A DNA stretch of 64,000 bases from Planctomycetota bacterium (GTDB lineage Bacteria; Planctomycetota; Phycisphaerae; FEN-1346). Of the stretch, positions 39,079 through 48,963 are shown in pieces. How positions within the stretch are numbered: the stretch's first letter is position 1; each line of letters opens with the position of its first letter. Under the pieces are notes generated by a model. The model had not been told where the DNA came from. It saw nothing but the letters and a program-made list of their open reading frames with translations, and did no database searches. The position numbers and the translations under genes are program-made. The stretch lies in assembly GCA_030602705.1 (NCBI GenBank), contig JAUVZF010000011.1:1-64000 (forward strand), read 5' to 3'.

Positions 39079-42000
39079 ATGCGGATGGGCTTTCGTCAGA
39101 CCGGCATGTTCCTGGCAGTGTGGGGTTGTTTGTTTGCCGTCCTGCCTGCGGCGGGGGCCTCTTCCCCTGCTCGCGGGCCCGTCGCATGCTGGACGTTCGA
39201 CGAGGGTGTGCCAGCTTCCTTGAGCGTCCGGGGCGCAGGCGCCGCACGCTTCGTAACAGCCGCCGAGGTGCCGGGCGTCGTGGGCCGGGCCCTCGCGATG
39301 GGGGTGCGGGTCGGCGATGCCCATTACCTGACCGCGCCGATCTCCGCGGACATCAGACTCGGTCCGAACTACACGATTGAGGCGTGGATCCAGGCGACGA
39401 AAGTCGCCGTCTGGAACCGGCTGGTGCTGCACTGGGCCAACCGGCCGGACTACGCCTACCACCTCGCTCTCCACAATGGCCAGGTGAGCCTCTACCACGG
39501 CCAAGCCGATGGAAGGCTCGCGTTCGTCGAGGGGGGACGGGTTCAGGCGGGCCGGTGGCACCATGTGGCAGGCGTCGCCCGAAGCAGCGACGGCGAGCCC
39601 GGCCGGAGCACGCTGACGGTCTATCTCGACGGCCAACCTGTTGGATCCGTCGCCTTCGACGGCACGATCCGCACGCTTGCCACGGAGGGCCTCGGCGTGG
39701 GCGATTCGGCGGGCGCAGCATCTCCGGCCTGCCGCTTCCGCGGGTACTTGGACGACGTGGCGATCTGGAACCGCGCCTTGTCGGCTGAAGAGATCCGCGC
39801 GCACTACGCCCGGCGCAGCGACATCCTCCGCACGCTCCAGGCGGAGCAGCGGAAGGAAGAGATCGCACGCCCCGCCGCGATCGCCCGGCGACTCGCGGAG
39901 TTGGGCGCCAGAGAGATCGTCTTCGCCGAGCGCGAGCCCGGCCGCGACCCGTCAGGACACTACTACGCGAACTTCGGCTACTCGTGCATCGACCCGGACT
40001 ACTGGCTTCACGGCGCCGACGGCGGACGGCTCTGCAAACTCGATGTCCGCACGGGGCAGGTGACCGTGCTGCTGGCCGATCCCGGCGGCGGGGTGCGAGA
40101 CCCACGGGTCCACTACAACGGCAAGAAGATCCTCTTCTCGTACCGCAAGGCCGGCAGCCACTTCTACCACCTCTACGAGATCCACGTTGATGGAACGCGC
40201 CTGCGCCAGATCACCAGCGGCCCTTGGGACGACGTCGAGCCGGCGTATCTGCCCGACGGAGACATCATTTTCTGTTCCACTCGCTGCAAGCGATACATCG
40301 GCTGCTGGCTGGCCCCCACCGCGGTGCTGTACCGCTGCGGCCCCGATGGGAAGAACATCCGGGCGCTCTCTTCGGGGGGCTTCACAGAGAGCACGCCCGC
40401 CATTCTGCCGGACGGGCGCGTACTGTACACCCGCTGGGAATACGTGAATCGCGATCCGGTGAGTTTCCACCACCTTTGGACGATGAACCCCGACGGCACC
40501 GGCCAGATGGTCTACTTCGGCAACATGCGCCCCGGCGGGGTCTTCATTGACGCCGGCCCCATCGCCGGTACCGACAGCGTGGTCTTCATCCACTCCCCCG
40601 GCCACGGCAGGAACGAGCACGCCGGACACGTCGCCACGGTCACCGCAGGTCACGGGCCCGACGCCCCGTGGGCGATGAAGCGCATTTCCCGGACCGGCGA
40701 TTTCCGCGATCCGTACGCGCTTTCAGACGGCATGTTTCTCGCCGCCCGGGGGAAGTCAATCGTTCTCCTGGACGCCCGGGGCCGGACCGAACTCCTCCAC
40801 ACGGCTGCGCCGATGGTGCACGAACCGAGGCCGATCATTTCCAGGTCGCGCGAGAGGGTGCTGCCGTCCCGGACAGATCCGGCCAAAGAAACCGCAACGC
40901 TGCTCCTCGCGGACGTGTATCAGGGGCGAAACCTGGTCGGCCTCCGGCGCGGCGCCATCAAGAAACTGCTCGTCCTGGAACAGTTGCCCAAGCCGGCAAA
41001 CTACCACGGCGGCGGCTCGCAGCCGATCGGCCACGGCGTGACGTCCACGCTGAAACGGATCCTCGGTACCGTGCCCGTGGAACCGGACGGCTCGGCCTGC
41101 TTCGAGGCCCCGCCCATGCGGAGCGTGTACTTCGCTGCCTTGGATGAGAACGACCTGTCCGTCAAGCAGATGCGCTCCTTCTTGACGCTCCAGCCGGGGG
41201 AGACGGTCGGCTGCGTGGGCTGCCATGAGCCGCGGACGAAAACTCCTGCCGGCCCCGCGCGCGGGCCGCTGCAGGCCCTGCGACGCACGCCCAGCCGCAT
41301 CCAACCGATCAACGACGTTCCCGACGTCATGGACTTCCCACGCGACGTGCAGCCTGTACTCGACCGGCACTGCGCCCGTTGCCACAACCACGAGAAGCGC
41401 AAGGGCGGTGTGATCCTGACGGGCGACCGGGGCCCGGTCTACTCCCACTCCTACTACACGCTGTTGCTGCACTGGCAGGTGAAGGACACCGCCGGCAATC
41501 CGGCACATGGCAGCGGACGACAGCGCGGCAACGACAGGCCCTATGCGGCGTACAGTTCCGCCTCGCCGCTGATGAAGAAGATCGACGGCAGTCACCACGA
41601 GGTCCGGCTGACCCCGCGAGAGCGGGTGACGATCCGTCTATGGATCGACTCCGGCGCGGCGTACGCCGGGACCTACGCGGCCTACGGCTCAGGCCAGGTC
41701 GGCGGGTGCTGGGGCAACAACCGCCCCGTACGGGTCATGGCCGACGGCTGGCCGTCTACGCCGCCGGCTCGGGAGGCCATCCAGCAGCGGTGCATGTCGT
41801 GTCACGGGAAGTGGCTGCCGAAACACGTCACCGACCGGGTTCCCCTGAACCCCTGGGGAGACATGCTGGCGTGGACGCGGCCCTTGAGCCGCTTCTCGCG
41901 GCACCGCGTCTTCAACCTCAGCCGGCCGAAGAGGTCCCTGATCCTCCTGGCGCCCCTGTCGCGCCAGGCCGGCGGCTACGCCCGGGGCAAGCCGCAGCAG

Positions 42001-42387
42001 CGCCGGATCAAAGAAGACAGGGGTCGCCCCCCCAAGCCGGTCGTGCATCCGCTCATCTTCCACGATACCGCGGATCCGGACTACCGCAAGATCCTCGCCC
42101 ATATCCAGGCCGCGAAGGCAAAACTCGACCAGATCAAGCGCTTCGACATGCCGGGCTTCCGCCCCCCGCCGGAGTACGTCCGCGAGATGCAACGCTACGG
42201 CGTCCTCCCGGCGGCGTTCGACCTGGCGAACGACCCGATCGACGTCTACACGACCGATCGGGCGTACTGGCGCTCGTTGTGGCACAGGCCAATCCAAGCC
42301 GGACATCCATCTATGAGCAAGTCTCTGTCAACTCGGAAGCGGGCCGGCTCCGCCATGGCAGCCTTGGCTGCGGCGGCTGGATTCTGA
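39079..42387 (+). CDS. LamG-like domain + HzsA-related PD40 protein with three CxxCH motifs
   Basis: GPVACWTFDEG...NYTIEAWIQATKVAVWNRLVLHW LamG; propeller; CVGCH, CARCH, CMSCH. Confidence 0.8.
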   Translation: MRMGFRQTGMFLAVWGCLFAVLPAAGASSPARGPVACWTFDEGVPASLSVRGAGAARFVTAAEVPGVVGRALAMGVRVGDAHYLTAPISADIRLGPNYTIEAWIQATKVAVWNRLVLHWANRPDYAYHLALHNGQVSLYHGQADGRLAFVEGGRVQAGRWHHVAGVARSSDGEPGRSTLTVYLDGQPVGSVAFDGTIRTLATEGLGVGDSAGAASPACRFRGYLDDVAIWNRALSAEEIRAHYARRSDILRTLQAEQRKEEIARPAAIARRLAELGAREIVFAEREPGRDPSGHYYANFGYSCIDPDYWLHGADGGRLCKLDVRTGQVTVLLADPGGGVRDPRVHYNGKKILFSYRKAGSHFYHLYEIHVDGTRLRQITSGPWDDVEPAYLPDGDIIFCSTRCKRYIGCWLAPTAVLYRCGPDGKNIRALSSGGFTESTPAILPDGRVLYTRWEYVNRDPVSFHHLWTMNPDGTGQMVYFGNMRPGGVFIDAGPIAGTDSVVFIHSPGHGRNEHAGHVATVTAGHGPDAPWAMKRISRTGDFRDPYALSDGMFLAARGKSIVLLDARGRTELLHTAAPMVHEPRPIISRSRERVLPSRTDPAKETATLLLADVYQGRNLVGLRRGAIKKLLVLEQLPKPANYHGGGSQPIGHGVTSTLKRILGTVPVEPDGSACFEAPPMRSVYFAALDENDLSVKQMRSFLTLQPGETVGCVGCHEPRTKTPAGPARGPLQALRRTPSRIQPINDVPDVMDFPRDVQPVLDRHCARCHNHEKRKGGVILTGDRGPVYSHSYYTLLLHWQVKDTAGNPAHGSGRQRGNDRPYAAYSSASPLMKKIDGSHHEVRLTPRERVTIRLWIDSGAAYAGTYAAYGSGQVGGCWGNNRPVRVMADGWPSTPPAREAIQQRCMSCHGKWLPKHVTDRVPLNPWGDMLAWTRPLSRFSRHRVFNLSRPKRSLILLAPLSRQAGGYARGKPQQRRIKEDRGRPPKPVVHPLIFHDTADPDYRKILAHIQAAKAKLDQIKRFDMPGFRPPPEYVREMQRYGVLPAAFDLANDPIDVYTTDRAYWRSLWHRPIQAGHPSMSKSLSTRKRAGSAMAALAAAAGF

Positions 42388-42584
42388 AGCGGATTTCTTC
42401 CGGCCATCCATTCGGTGTCGTCGCTTGGGGCGCACCCGATTACGATGGAAGGGCTTGACGCCGCGCGAGGGGGCGGCAGAATACAGGAACGATAGGCTTT
42501 GCCCGGCGTCGCGTGACGCCGGGGACGCTAAACACCTGCGCACGATGAACGCCTTACGAGACTCTTTGGGGATAGGAGCCGGTT

Positions 42585-43622
42585 ATGAAGAAGTACTTAC
42601 TTTCAGTTTTAGCGGCAACGTTGTGTTCCGGTCCGGTTCTGGCGAACACGATGACTGATGTCCTTGTCGGGACACGGGGGGGCAACGTGCTTCCGTACAA
42701 ACTGTCTCTTCCTGATGACTATAAGAATAATAAAAATAAATACCCGGTGCTGGTCTACTTGCACGGCGCCGCCGAAAATGGCACCGATCTGAAAGCCGTG
42801 CGGATTCCCGGGGGCAAGGACGGCACCTATGAACAATGGTACGAGCGATTTATTTTTATCGCCCCCCAATGTCCCCCTGGCAAGAATTGGGACGCGCAGA
42901 ATTGCGCTTATGTAAAGGCCATAATCGATTATGCGAAGACTCACCTGCGAATAGATGGTGACAGGGTTTGCATTACAGGTATGAGCATGGGGGGGTATGG
43001 AACCTATGCTATGGTTGGTCATTATCCCTACTTTGCAGTTGCCAATCCCATTGTCGGGGCTGGAACCTGGATCAACGCGCCGGCGATTAGGCACATTCCG
43101 TTCTGGAGTTTCGCGACCGCTATAGACCCTCTTGTGCCGATTGCGGATTGCCGGGCAACGGTTGATAAGCTGCGGGCGGCGGGCGCCTATGCGAGATTCA
43201 CCGTGTTTGCGAATCTGCCTCACCGCTTGCCCAGCCATCGGTGTTGGAAAGACACGTTTATCTTCGACTGGATGTTTGCCCAGAAACGCGGTACCCCGCA
43301 TAACTATCACCTTGCAGTCGTCGATGGCACCTTGCAGTCGCCGTCCAACAGCAGCGGCGATGGGTTCTACGAACCGAAGACCGTGCATAAAATTACAGCC
43401 CGCGCGCCGGATACGGCGAAAAAGGAAGTGTTTACAGGATGGACCAGCAGCGCAGGCATGGGACGCTTTTGGGTCAGGCCTGATTATCCCACACACAAAT
43501 CGACTACATATCCGGCCAGGAGTAAAGGGAGATTCGCCAAGGCAAAGGCCCTGACCACTACCTTCACGATGCCCGCTAATGATGTTATCGTCACGGCGAA
43601 TTATGAGATCAACGGCAACTAG
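42585..43622 (+). CDS. Exported carboxylesterase/prolyl-oligopeptidase-like hydrolase
   Basis: Signal peptide; YPVLVYLHGAAENG; VCITGMSMGGYGTYAM. Confidence 0.78.
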   Translation: MKKYLLSVLAATLCSGPVLANTMTDVLVGTRGGNVLPYKLSLPDDYKNNKNKYPVLVYLHGAAENGTDLKAVRIPGGKDGTYEQWYERFIFIAPQCPPGKNWDAQNCAYVKAIIDYAKTHLRIDGDRVCITGMSMGGYGTYAMVGHYPYFAVANPIVGAGTWINAPAIRHIPFWSFATAIDPLVPIADCRATVDKLRAAGAYARFTVFANLPHRLPSHRCWKDTFIFDWMFAQKRGTPHNYHLAVVDGTLQSPSNSSGDGFYEPKTVHKITARAPDTAKKEVFTGWTSSAGMGRFWVRPDYPTHKSTTYPARSKGRFAKAKALTTTFTMPANDVIVTANYEINGN

Positions 43623-43838
43623 AAAGCCCCGGTCGCCGGTGCCGCGGTCGATGGGATGCGGATCTGGAGGGACAAAAACGGCAAGACGCTGAAGGCGAAG
43701 TACGTTGCCACGCGCGGCTACAGTGTGGTGCTCGAAGATGCAGGTGGGCGTCAGGTGAAAGTCAGACTCTCCACGCTCTCTGCAGAAGATCGGGCCTTTA
43801 TCGGCAATCTGCCAAAGACTGCGGCAAGCAACAAATAA
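43623..43838 (+). pseudogene. SHD1-like domain in frame with the upstream esterase after a single TAG
   Basis: MRIWRDKNGKTLKAKYVATRGYSVVLEDAGGRQVKVRLSTLSAEDRAFI; same frame as 42585 ORF. Confidence 0.55.
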
Positions 43839-43880
43839 GGGGTTGACGTGGCGTCGCCAGCGCAACCTGCTGAGCATAAA

Positions 43881-44210
43881 TGAGCCTGTTGCACAAAGGC
43901 GTTGCGCCGGATCCACCCGCCGCGTGGCCGAATTCCGACGCACCCGGCGGCAACGCAGCGCCTGGCGCGGAGACGGCAAACGAACCACGGGGCCTTTCGC
44001 CGTGCGCCAGCGAGGGGGGCGGCGGTCTGCGCCACGCACCGCCTGCTGAAGTTGCAGGGCAGCGGCAAGGCGAATTGGAACTGAGCGACGGAAGGGGTTG
44101 ACACCCCCCGGAAAACGTTAATCTCTTCTCCAACACGGTGCCCCGGCCGACTTGAAGCCGAACTCAAGGGGAGTTGGCGGTCGGTCAGGGGGGTTCATGC
44201 AACAGGCTCA
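43881..44210. mobile_element. 330 bp element bounded by 13 bp perfect inverted repeats (MITE/IS-remnant candidate)
   Basis: TGAGCCTGTTGCA (43881-43893) and TGCAACAGGCTCA (44198-44210). Confidence 0.55.
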
Positions 44211-44233
44211 ACGGTAACAGAAAGGAACATTCA

Positions 44234-45685
44234 ATGATGAAGCGTCTCATTCTCACCCTGGCTATCGGCTTTGCCCTACAGGCAACCACGTCTTACGCGC
44301 AGTTCGATCCGCACCCCGAAGGGATCGACTACACGGAGAACTTTCGTGGACAGTTTCATTTCAGTCCCAAAACGGAGTGGATGAATGATATTAATGCGCT
44401 CATGTACCACGACGGCAAATACCACATGATCTATCAATGGGGTAAACGAATCCGACATGGCGGTTACGCTACGAGTAAAGATCTCCTGCGCTGGAAAGAC
44501 GAGGGAGCTGCGCTCATCCCCCAGGACTCGTTCTTGCCTAAGGAAGCGGTCCGGAACGTGAGCGGGTCCCAGGTCTATTCGGGCAGCGGAGTCGTCGTGT
44601 CCGGCGAAGTCGCGGAGAAGATCACCGGTTCGCCGAAGGAAGCGATGGTCGCGATCTATACGGGCACCAAGTGCGGCACATGCCTCGCCTGGAGTAACGA
44701 CGGCGGAGAATCGTGGCACGATTACAAAGCAAACCCGGTCGCCAACCCGACAGGAGGGGCTAACCCGCGCGATCCTTGCGTTTTCATGTACGAGCCGACC
44801 AGGACCTGGATCCTGGCCATCTTCGAGGGAGGCACCACGTTCTACGGATCGAAAGACCTGATCGAATGGGAGCGATTGAGCAACATTCGATTCGGTCACG
44901 AATGTCCCGATGTCTATGAACTTCCACTCGACGGCGATAAGAATAAGATGAAGTGGGTTCTGCAAGACGCGAACGGTTCCTACCTCGTGGGGCGGTTCGA
45001 CGGCACGACGTTTACCCCCGAGCAAGATAAACTCGTCATGGACTGTGGCCCGGACTTCTACGGCGCGCAAACGTTCTTCCGCCCGAACCTGCCGACCAAG
45101 GAACTGATCCAGATCGCCTGGAACGATCACTGGAATGGCGGCGTCGGAGAAAAGCCCTGGGAAAGAAACGCGACGTTTCCGGTCGAACTGGGGCTCGTCA
45201 CGTACGATGGCAAGATGCGAATCACCCGCACGCCCATTCCGGCGATAAAAACAATCTACAAGGGGACGAAGACGTGGCGCGATAAGGCGATCACGGACGC
45301 CGCGGGCGGCAAGAATATTTTCAAAGGAACAGAATCAAAAACGTTTGACTTAACCGCCGTATTCGACCTTGCCGGCACGACTGCCAAAGCGATCGAGTTC
45401 AAAATTGCCAACAAGGTAATCACTTACGACATCGCAAACCAAACGCTGATGGGCAAAAGCCTCAAGCCGGACGAGAAAGGTCGCTTGACGATCCGTATGC
45501 TCGTTGACCGGGGCCAACTCGAAGTCTTCTCCGCGGGGGGAGTGTTTTCCTATTCTCAACAATTCGCATTCTCGCCGGATGATGCCAGCCTGAATCTCTG
45601 CACCAAGGGCGGCGAGGTGCGGCTTGTGTCGCTACAGTTGAACGAGGTCGCCCGTACCTGGGCCCGAAGTGTTTCGCAACGATGA
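44234..45685 (+). CDS. Glycoside hydrolase family 32, exported
   Basis: FHFSPKTEWMNDINALMYHDGKYHMIYQWG; NPRDPCVF (RDP motif); HECPDVYELPL (EC motif). Confidence 0.88.
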   Translation: MMKRLILTLAIGFALQATTSYAQFDPHPEGIDYTENFRGQFHFSPKTEWMNDINALMYHDGKYHMIYQWGKRIRHGGYATSKDLLRWKDEGAALIPQDSFLPKEAVRNVSGSQVYSGSGVVVSGEVAEKITGSPKEAMVAIYTGTKCGTCLAWSNDGGESWHDYKANPVANPTGGANPRDPCVFMYEPTRTWILAIFEGGTTFYGSKDLIEWERLSNIRFGHECPDVYELPLDGDKNKMKWVLQDANGSYLVGRFDGTTFTPEQDKLVMDCGPDFYGAQTFFRPNLPTKELIQIAWNDHWNGGVGEKPWERNATFPVELGLVTYDGKMRITRTPIPAIKTIYKGTKTWRDKAITDAAGGKNIFKGTESKTFDLTAVFDLAGTTAKAIEFKIANKVITYDIANQTLMGKSLKPDEKGRLTIRMLVDRGQLEVFSAGGVFSYSQQFAFSPDDASLNLCTKGGEVRLVSLQLNEVARTWARSVSQR

Positions 45686-46054
45686 GAAACGATCATGATC
45701 GGGCACGAACAGATGCTCGAACTCAAACGATGGAACACCCCGACGATGGCTTCGACTGGAAACTTTCCAAAAAGCATCCTTTAGTTCTCGAGTTCAAGAT
45801 TCTCTGGGAAGATGGCGAGGTTCAGCGCTTCCGCAGGCTTGAGATGCAGAAACTCTACTTCGAAGACGGCAAGCCCAAGGCGCTGTTCCTGGCCGCATTG
45901 CCTGTCGGTACACGTGATTCTTTCGGAATCGCCATTGCCCTGCGGCCACAGGAGTCTCCCCCGGCGGCGAAATCGCGAGAGGAATCGGGGACCCGCCGCC
46001 CGCCGGCCGGCGGACTACGCAGGCCCATGAAGTAGTCCAAGAAGTCACTTCGCA

Positions 46055-46149
46055 GCGCAGCCGCAGGCGCCCTCCAATCCCTCATCCAACTCTCCCACGA
46101 AACCGCCTGACCTGCACCACCACCACGCAGGCCTGTCCGGCGTAGCCCT
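46055..46149. repeat. Duplicated trpD 3'-end fragment
   Basis: GCGCAGCCGCAGGCGCCCTCCAATCCCTCATCCAACTCTCCCACGAAACCGCCTGACC...CCACCACGCAGGCCTGTCCGGCGTAGCC. Confidence 0.85.
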
Positions 46150-46264
46150 CAACGGAAATAGGACGTGATTTTGCGGGCGGGAGAGGGTATTACTATCCGG
46201 AGTCTGGGCCCGGAGTGGGCCGTAGGGTCATAGAACTCGACCGAACGGTAGGGGGAGAGACGCC

Positions 46265-48961
46265 ATGGCCGAGCAGATCAAGGATTTGGACAACCTGAAA
46301 CCCATCGACCACGCGGTGTCCGCCAAGCCGCATACCGCCGTTTACAAGATGCACCGCTATTTCGCGCGGCGGCCGTGGAGCGTTTTTCGGGCGCTCGTCG
46401 AGCATTACTCGAACCCCGGCAGCATAATCCTGGACCCTTTCTGCGGCGGGGGCGTTACCGTTGTCGAGGGGCTGCGACTGCGGCGCAAGGTCATTGCAGT
46501 TGACATCAACCCCTTGGCAACTTTCGTCACGCGCATGGAGGTACTTGAGGCAGAACCGGACGATATACAAGAGGATTTCGAGCGTCTGGGGGCCAGATGC
46601 CGAAACGAGATCGAGGCCTTGTACAAAACACGATGTGAACACTGTCAGCGCCAAGTGACGGCTGAGTGGTTCGAGTGGTCGAATGTCTATGGGTGTCCGT
46701 TCTGCGATAGCGTCAATGTCATCTCCGACTGCGAGAAGCGGCAACCGGGACAATACAAGTGCGTCAAGTGCGAAAAGTGGTTCAAACCCCTGGATGCGAA
46801 ACAGCACTCGCCCATCCTGCTAAACGTATTCGTAAAATGCCCGTCCTGCAAGACCCGCGAGGTCCGGCCTGTTACCGATTGCGACGTTAAGCTTGCTCAG
46901 TCGCTGGCTTCCGTGTTCAAGGCCAAGAGACGGAACCTGGGTGCCCTGATACCCACCGAGCAGATACCAGACGGGAACATGCCACGCGAAAACGCACTAT
47001 CGCGAAGAGGGATACGCTATTTCGCCGACTTTTTCACGAAGCGCAACCTGCTAAGCAACGCGATACTTAGAAAGGCGCTTCGCGCCGCTAACAGCCCCTT
47101 CCTTTGGTTAGCATTTAGCGCGTCTCTGAAGCATACCAACAAACTCGTTCAAAGAGTTAAGGGCTTCGCGGGCGGACAGCCAGAATGGTCACGACACGCT
47201 TTCTGGCCTCCTGAGGTATTTGGCGAGATAAACGTCTGGCGAGCGTTCTCAAAGTCCGTGGCTGCGGTCAAGCGCGGCAAAGCCGAGAGCTATGCCGAGA
47301 TTGGATCTTACGCGGTCGAGGCGTCGAGGTTCGATGATCTCTGTCGAAACGCCACTTTCTACGTCCTGACCCAGTCTGCACACAAACTCCCACTTCCGGA
47401 CAACTCCGTCGATGTTGTGATCACAGATCCGCCCTACGGGGACAACGTTCAGTATATTGAAATGTCGAACTTTTGGCTTGCGTGGCTGCAGGACCACCTC
47501 GGTGTTCCGGTGATCGAGGGCTGCAAGGAAGAGGCGATTGAGACGCGAAGAAGAGGCTTCCCAGGCGCGAAGTCCCACAGGCATTACCGAAACATGCTGC
47601 TCAAGGTGTTTGAAGAATGCTACCGTGTGCTCAAGCCAGGTCGCTGGATGGTGATGACCTTTCACAACAAGAAATTCAGGGTATGGAATGCCCTGCACTT
47701 GGCTGCGCACGACGCTGGCTTTAGGCTGCCCGAACATGACGGGGTGATTTACCAGCCGCCGATTAAGCTGTACGAGTCAATCTCGCACACCAAGTACTCA
47801 GGGGCCATGGTCGGGGACTTCGTGCTATCCTTTGAGAAGGTGGAAGAGCCACCAACGTTGCGCGAGATTGAAAGGGCCGAGATTGGAAGGCACGTTGAAC
47901 GTCTTGCCGCCGAGGCCGTGCTGCACCACCGTGGCGCTTCGCTCTCGACTATCTACATGAAACTGATCCCATGGCTGCTCAACAATAATCTCCTGAACAA
48001 GATCACCGAGAAGGAACTGGCGCCGTATCTCCAGGCCAACTTCGAGGAACGGGAAGGCGTATGGTATCTGAAGGACGAGCCCGACCGCGCCCTGCGGCAA
48101 GACCTGGAACGCTACAGCAAGCAGCACTACAAGGCGTCCTATGACAAACTGGATTTCGTGCCCATCCAGGCCCGTATCGAGTATCTCATTCGGCGTCTTC
48201 TCTACGGCCGTGGATATGCCACACAGGACGACGTGCTGAACCAGATCTACACGAACCTGATCAACTCCAACATGGCGGAGGTCCGCGAGATCCAGCGGGT
48301 CCTTGAGAGCCTTGCGGACCTGGTTCCCTTGGCCGAAGCCGTGGCCGGGCGCGTTGCGAAGAGCAAACGCGGGCGGAAGGTCTGGAAACTCAAGGAGGAC
48401 ATCGAGCGCGAACGTCTTTGGCGCGAAATGGGGGCCGACGTGGAATACCGTCTGGCCAGCAGCGAGGAGTCGGACCACGACCTGGCCATCGCGCGCCTTG
48501 TTGAGATTGCCGGTCTGCGGAAACTCAAGGCGCACATCGGCAGGACGGAGCAGACCAAGTACACCGAGTTCCGCAGGATGAGCAGCCCCCTGCCGAAGCG
48601 GATCCAAGGCTTGCCGAAGGCGGCGCGGCGGATCATTGAGCAGATCGACGTCCTCTGGCACAATGGCGGACGCGGGGTCGTTGCGGCGTTCGAGGTGGAG
48701 CGCACCAGCACCATCACAAGCGGCATCGATCGGTTCCGCAATCTGCTGGCCGTTGTGCGCGAATCCGAGATGCAACTCTACATTGTTGTTCCCAAGGCCC
48801 GCGGCGACGAGGTCCGACGCAAGATAGGCTCGCCCGCCAATCGCAAAGCGGGCTTGCACCGGCGAATCGGCTATGTTTACCTCCAAGACCTACAGATCCG
48901 CAGCCGCGACCCGTCGGTCGTCAAGTTCGAGAAGATCACCCATTATGTGGGGGATAAGTAG
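46265..48961 (+). CDS. Site-specific DNA methyltransferase with internal zinc ribbons and possible nuclease-like C-terminal domain
   Basis: HRYFARRPWSVFRALVEHYSNPGSIILDPFCGGGVTVVEGLRLRRKVIAVDINP (motif I); VITDPPYGDNVQYIEMS (motif IV); CEHC/CPFC/CVKC/CPSC; C-terminal IDVLWHNGGRGVVAAFEVERTSTITSGIDRFRNLL. Confidence 0.85.
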   Translation: MAEQIKDLDNLKPIDHAVSAKPHTAVYKMHRYFARRPWSVFRALVEHYSNPGSIILDPFCGGGVTVVEGLRLRRKVIAVDINPLATFVTRMEVLEAEPDDIQEDFERLGARCRNEIEALYKTRCEHCQRQVTAEWFEWSNVYGCPFCDSVNVISDCEKRQPGQYKCVKCEKWFKPLDAKQHSPILLNVFVKCPSCKTREVRPVTDCDVKLAQSLASVFKAKRRNLGALIPTEQIPDGNMPRENALSRRGIRYFADFFTKRNLLSNAILRKALRAANSPFLWLAFSASLKHTNKLVQRVKGFAGGQPEWSRHAFWPPEVFGEINVWRAFSKSVAAVKRGKAESYAEIGSYAVEASRFDDLCRNATFYVLTQSAHKLPLPDNSVDVVITDPPYGDNVQYIEMSNFWLAWLQDHLGVPVIEGCKEEAIETRRRGFPGAKSHRHYRNMLLKVFEECYRVLKPGRWMVMTFHNKKFRVWNALHLAAHDAGFRLPEHDGVIYQPPIKLYESISHTKYSGAMVGDFVLSFEKVEEPPTLREIERAEIGRHVERLAAEAVLHHRGASLSTIYMKLIPWLLNNNLLNKITEKELAPYLQANFEEREGVWYLKDEPDRALRQDLERYSKQHYKASYDKLDFVPIQARIEYLIRRLLYGRGYATQDDVLNQIYTNLINSNMAEVREIQRVLESLADLVPLAEAVAGRVAKSKRGRKVWKLKEDIERERLWREMGADVEYRLASSEESDHDLAIARLVEIAGLRKLKAHIGRTEQTKYTEFRRMSSPLPKRIQGLPKAARRIIEQIDVLWHNGGRGVVAAFEVERTSTITSGIDRFRNLLAVVRESEMQLYIVVPKARGDEVRRKIGSPANRKAGLHRRIGYVYLQDLQIRSRDPSVVKFEKITHYVGDK

Positions 48962-48963
48962 CA

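Noticed and set aside
42609-44039. 476 aa minus-strand ORF
   Set aside because: Antisense to the esterase with clear signal peptide and catalytic motif
45682-46035. 117 aa ORF overlapping the GH32 stop by ATGA
   Set aside because: Could be a coupled small gene, but no family recognised and the C-terminus runs into repeat-like sequence; not supported enough to call
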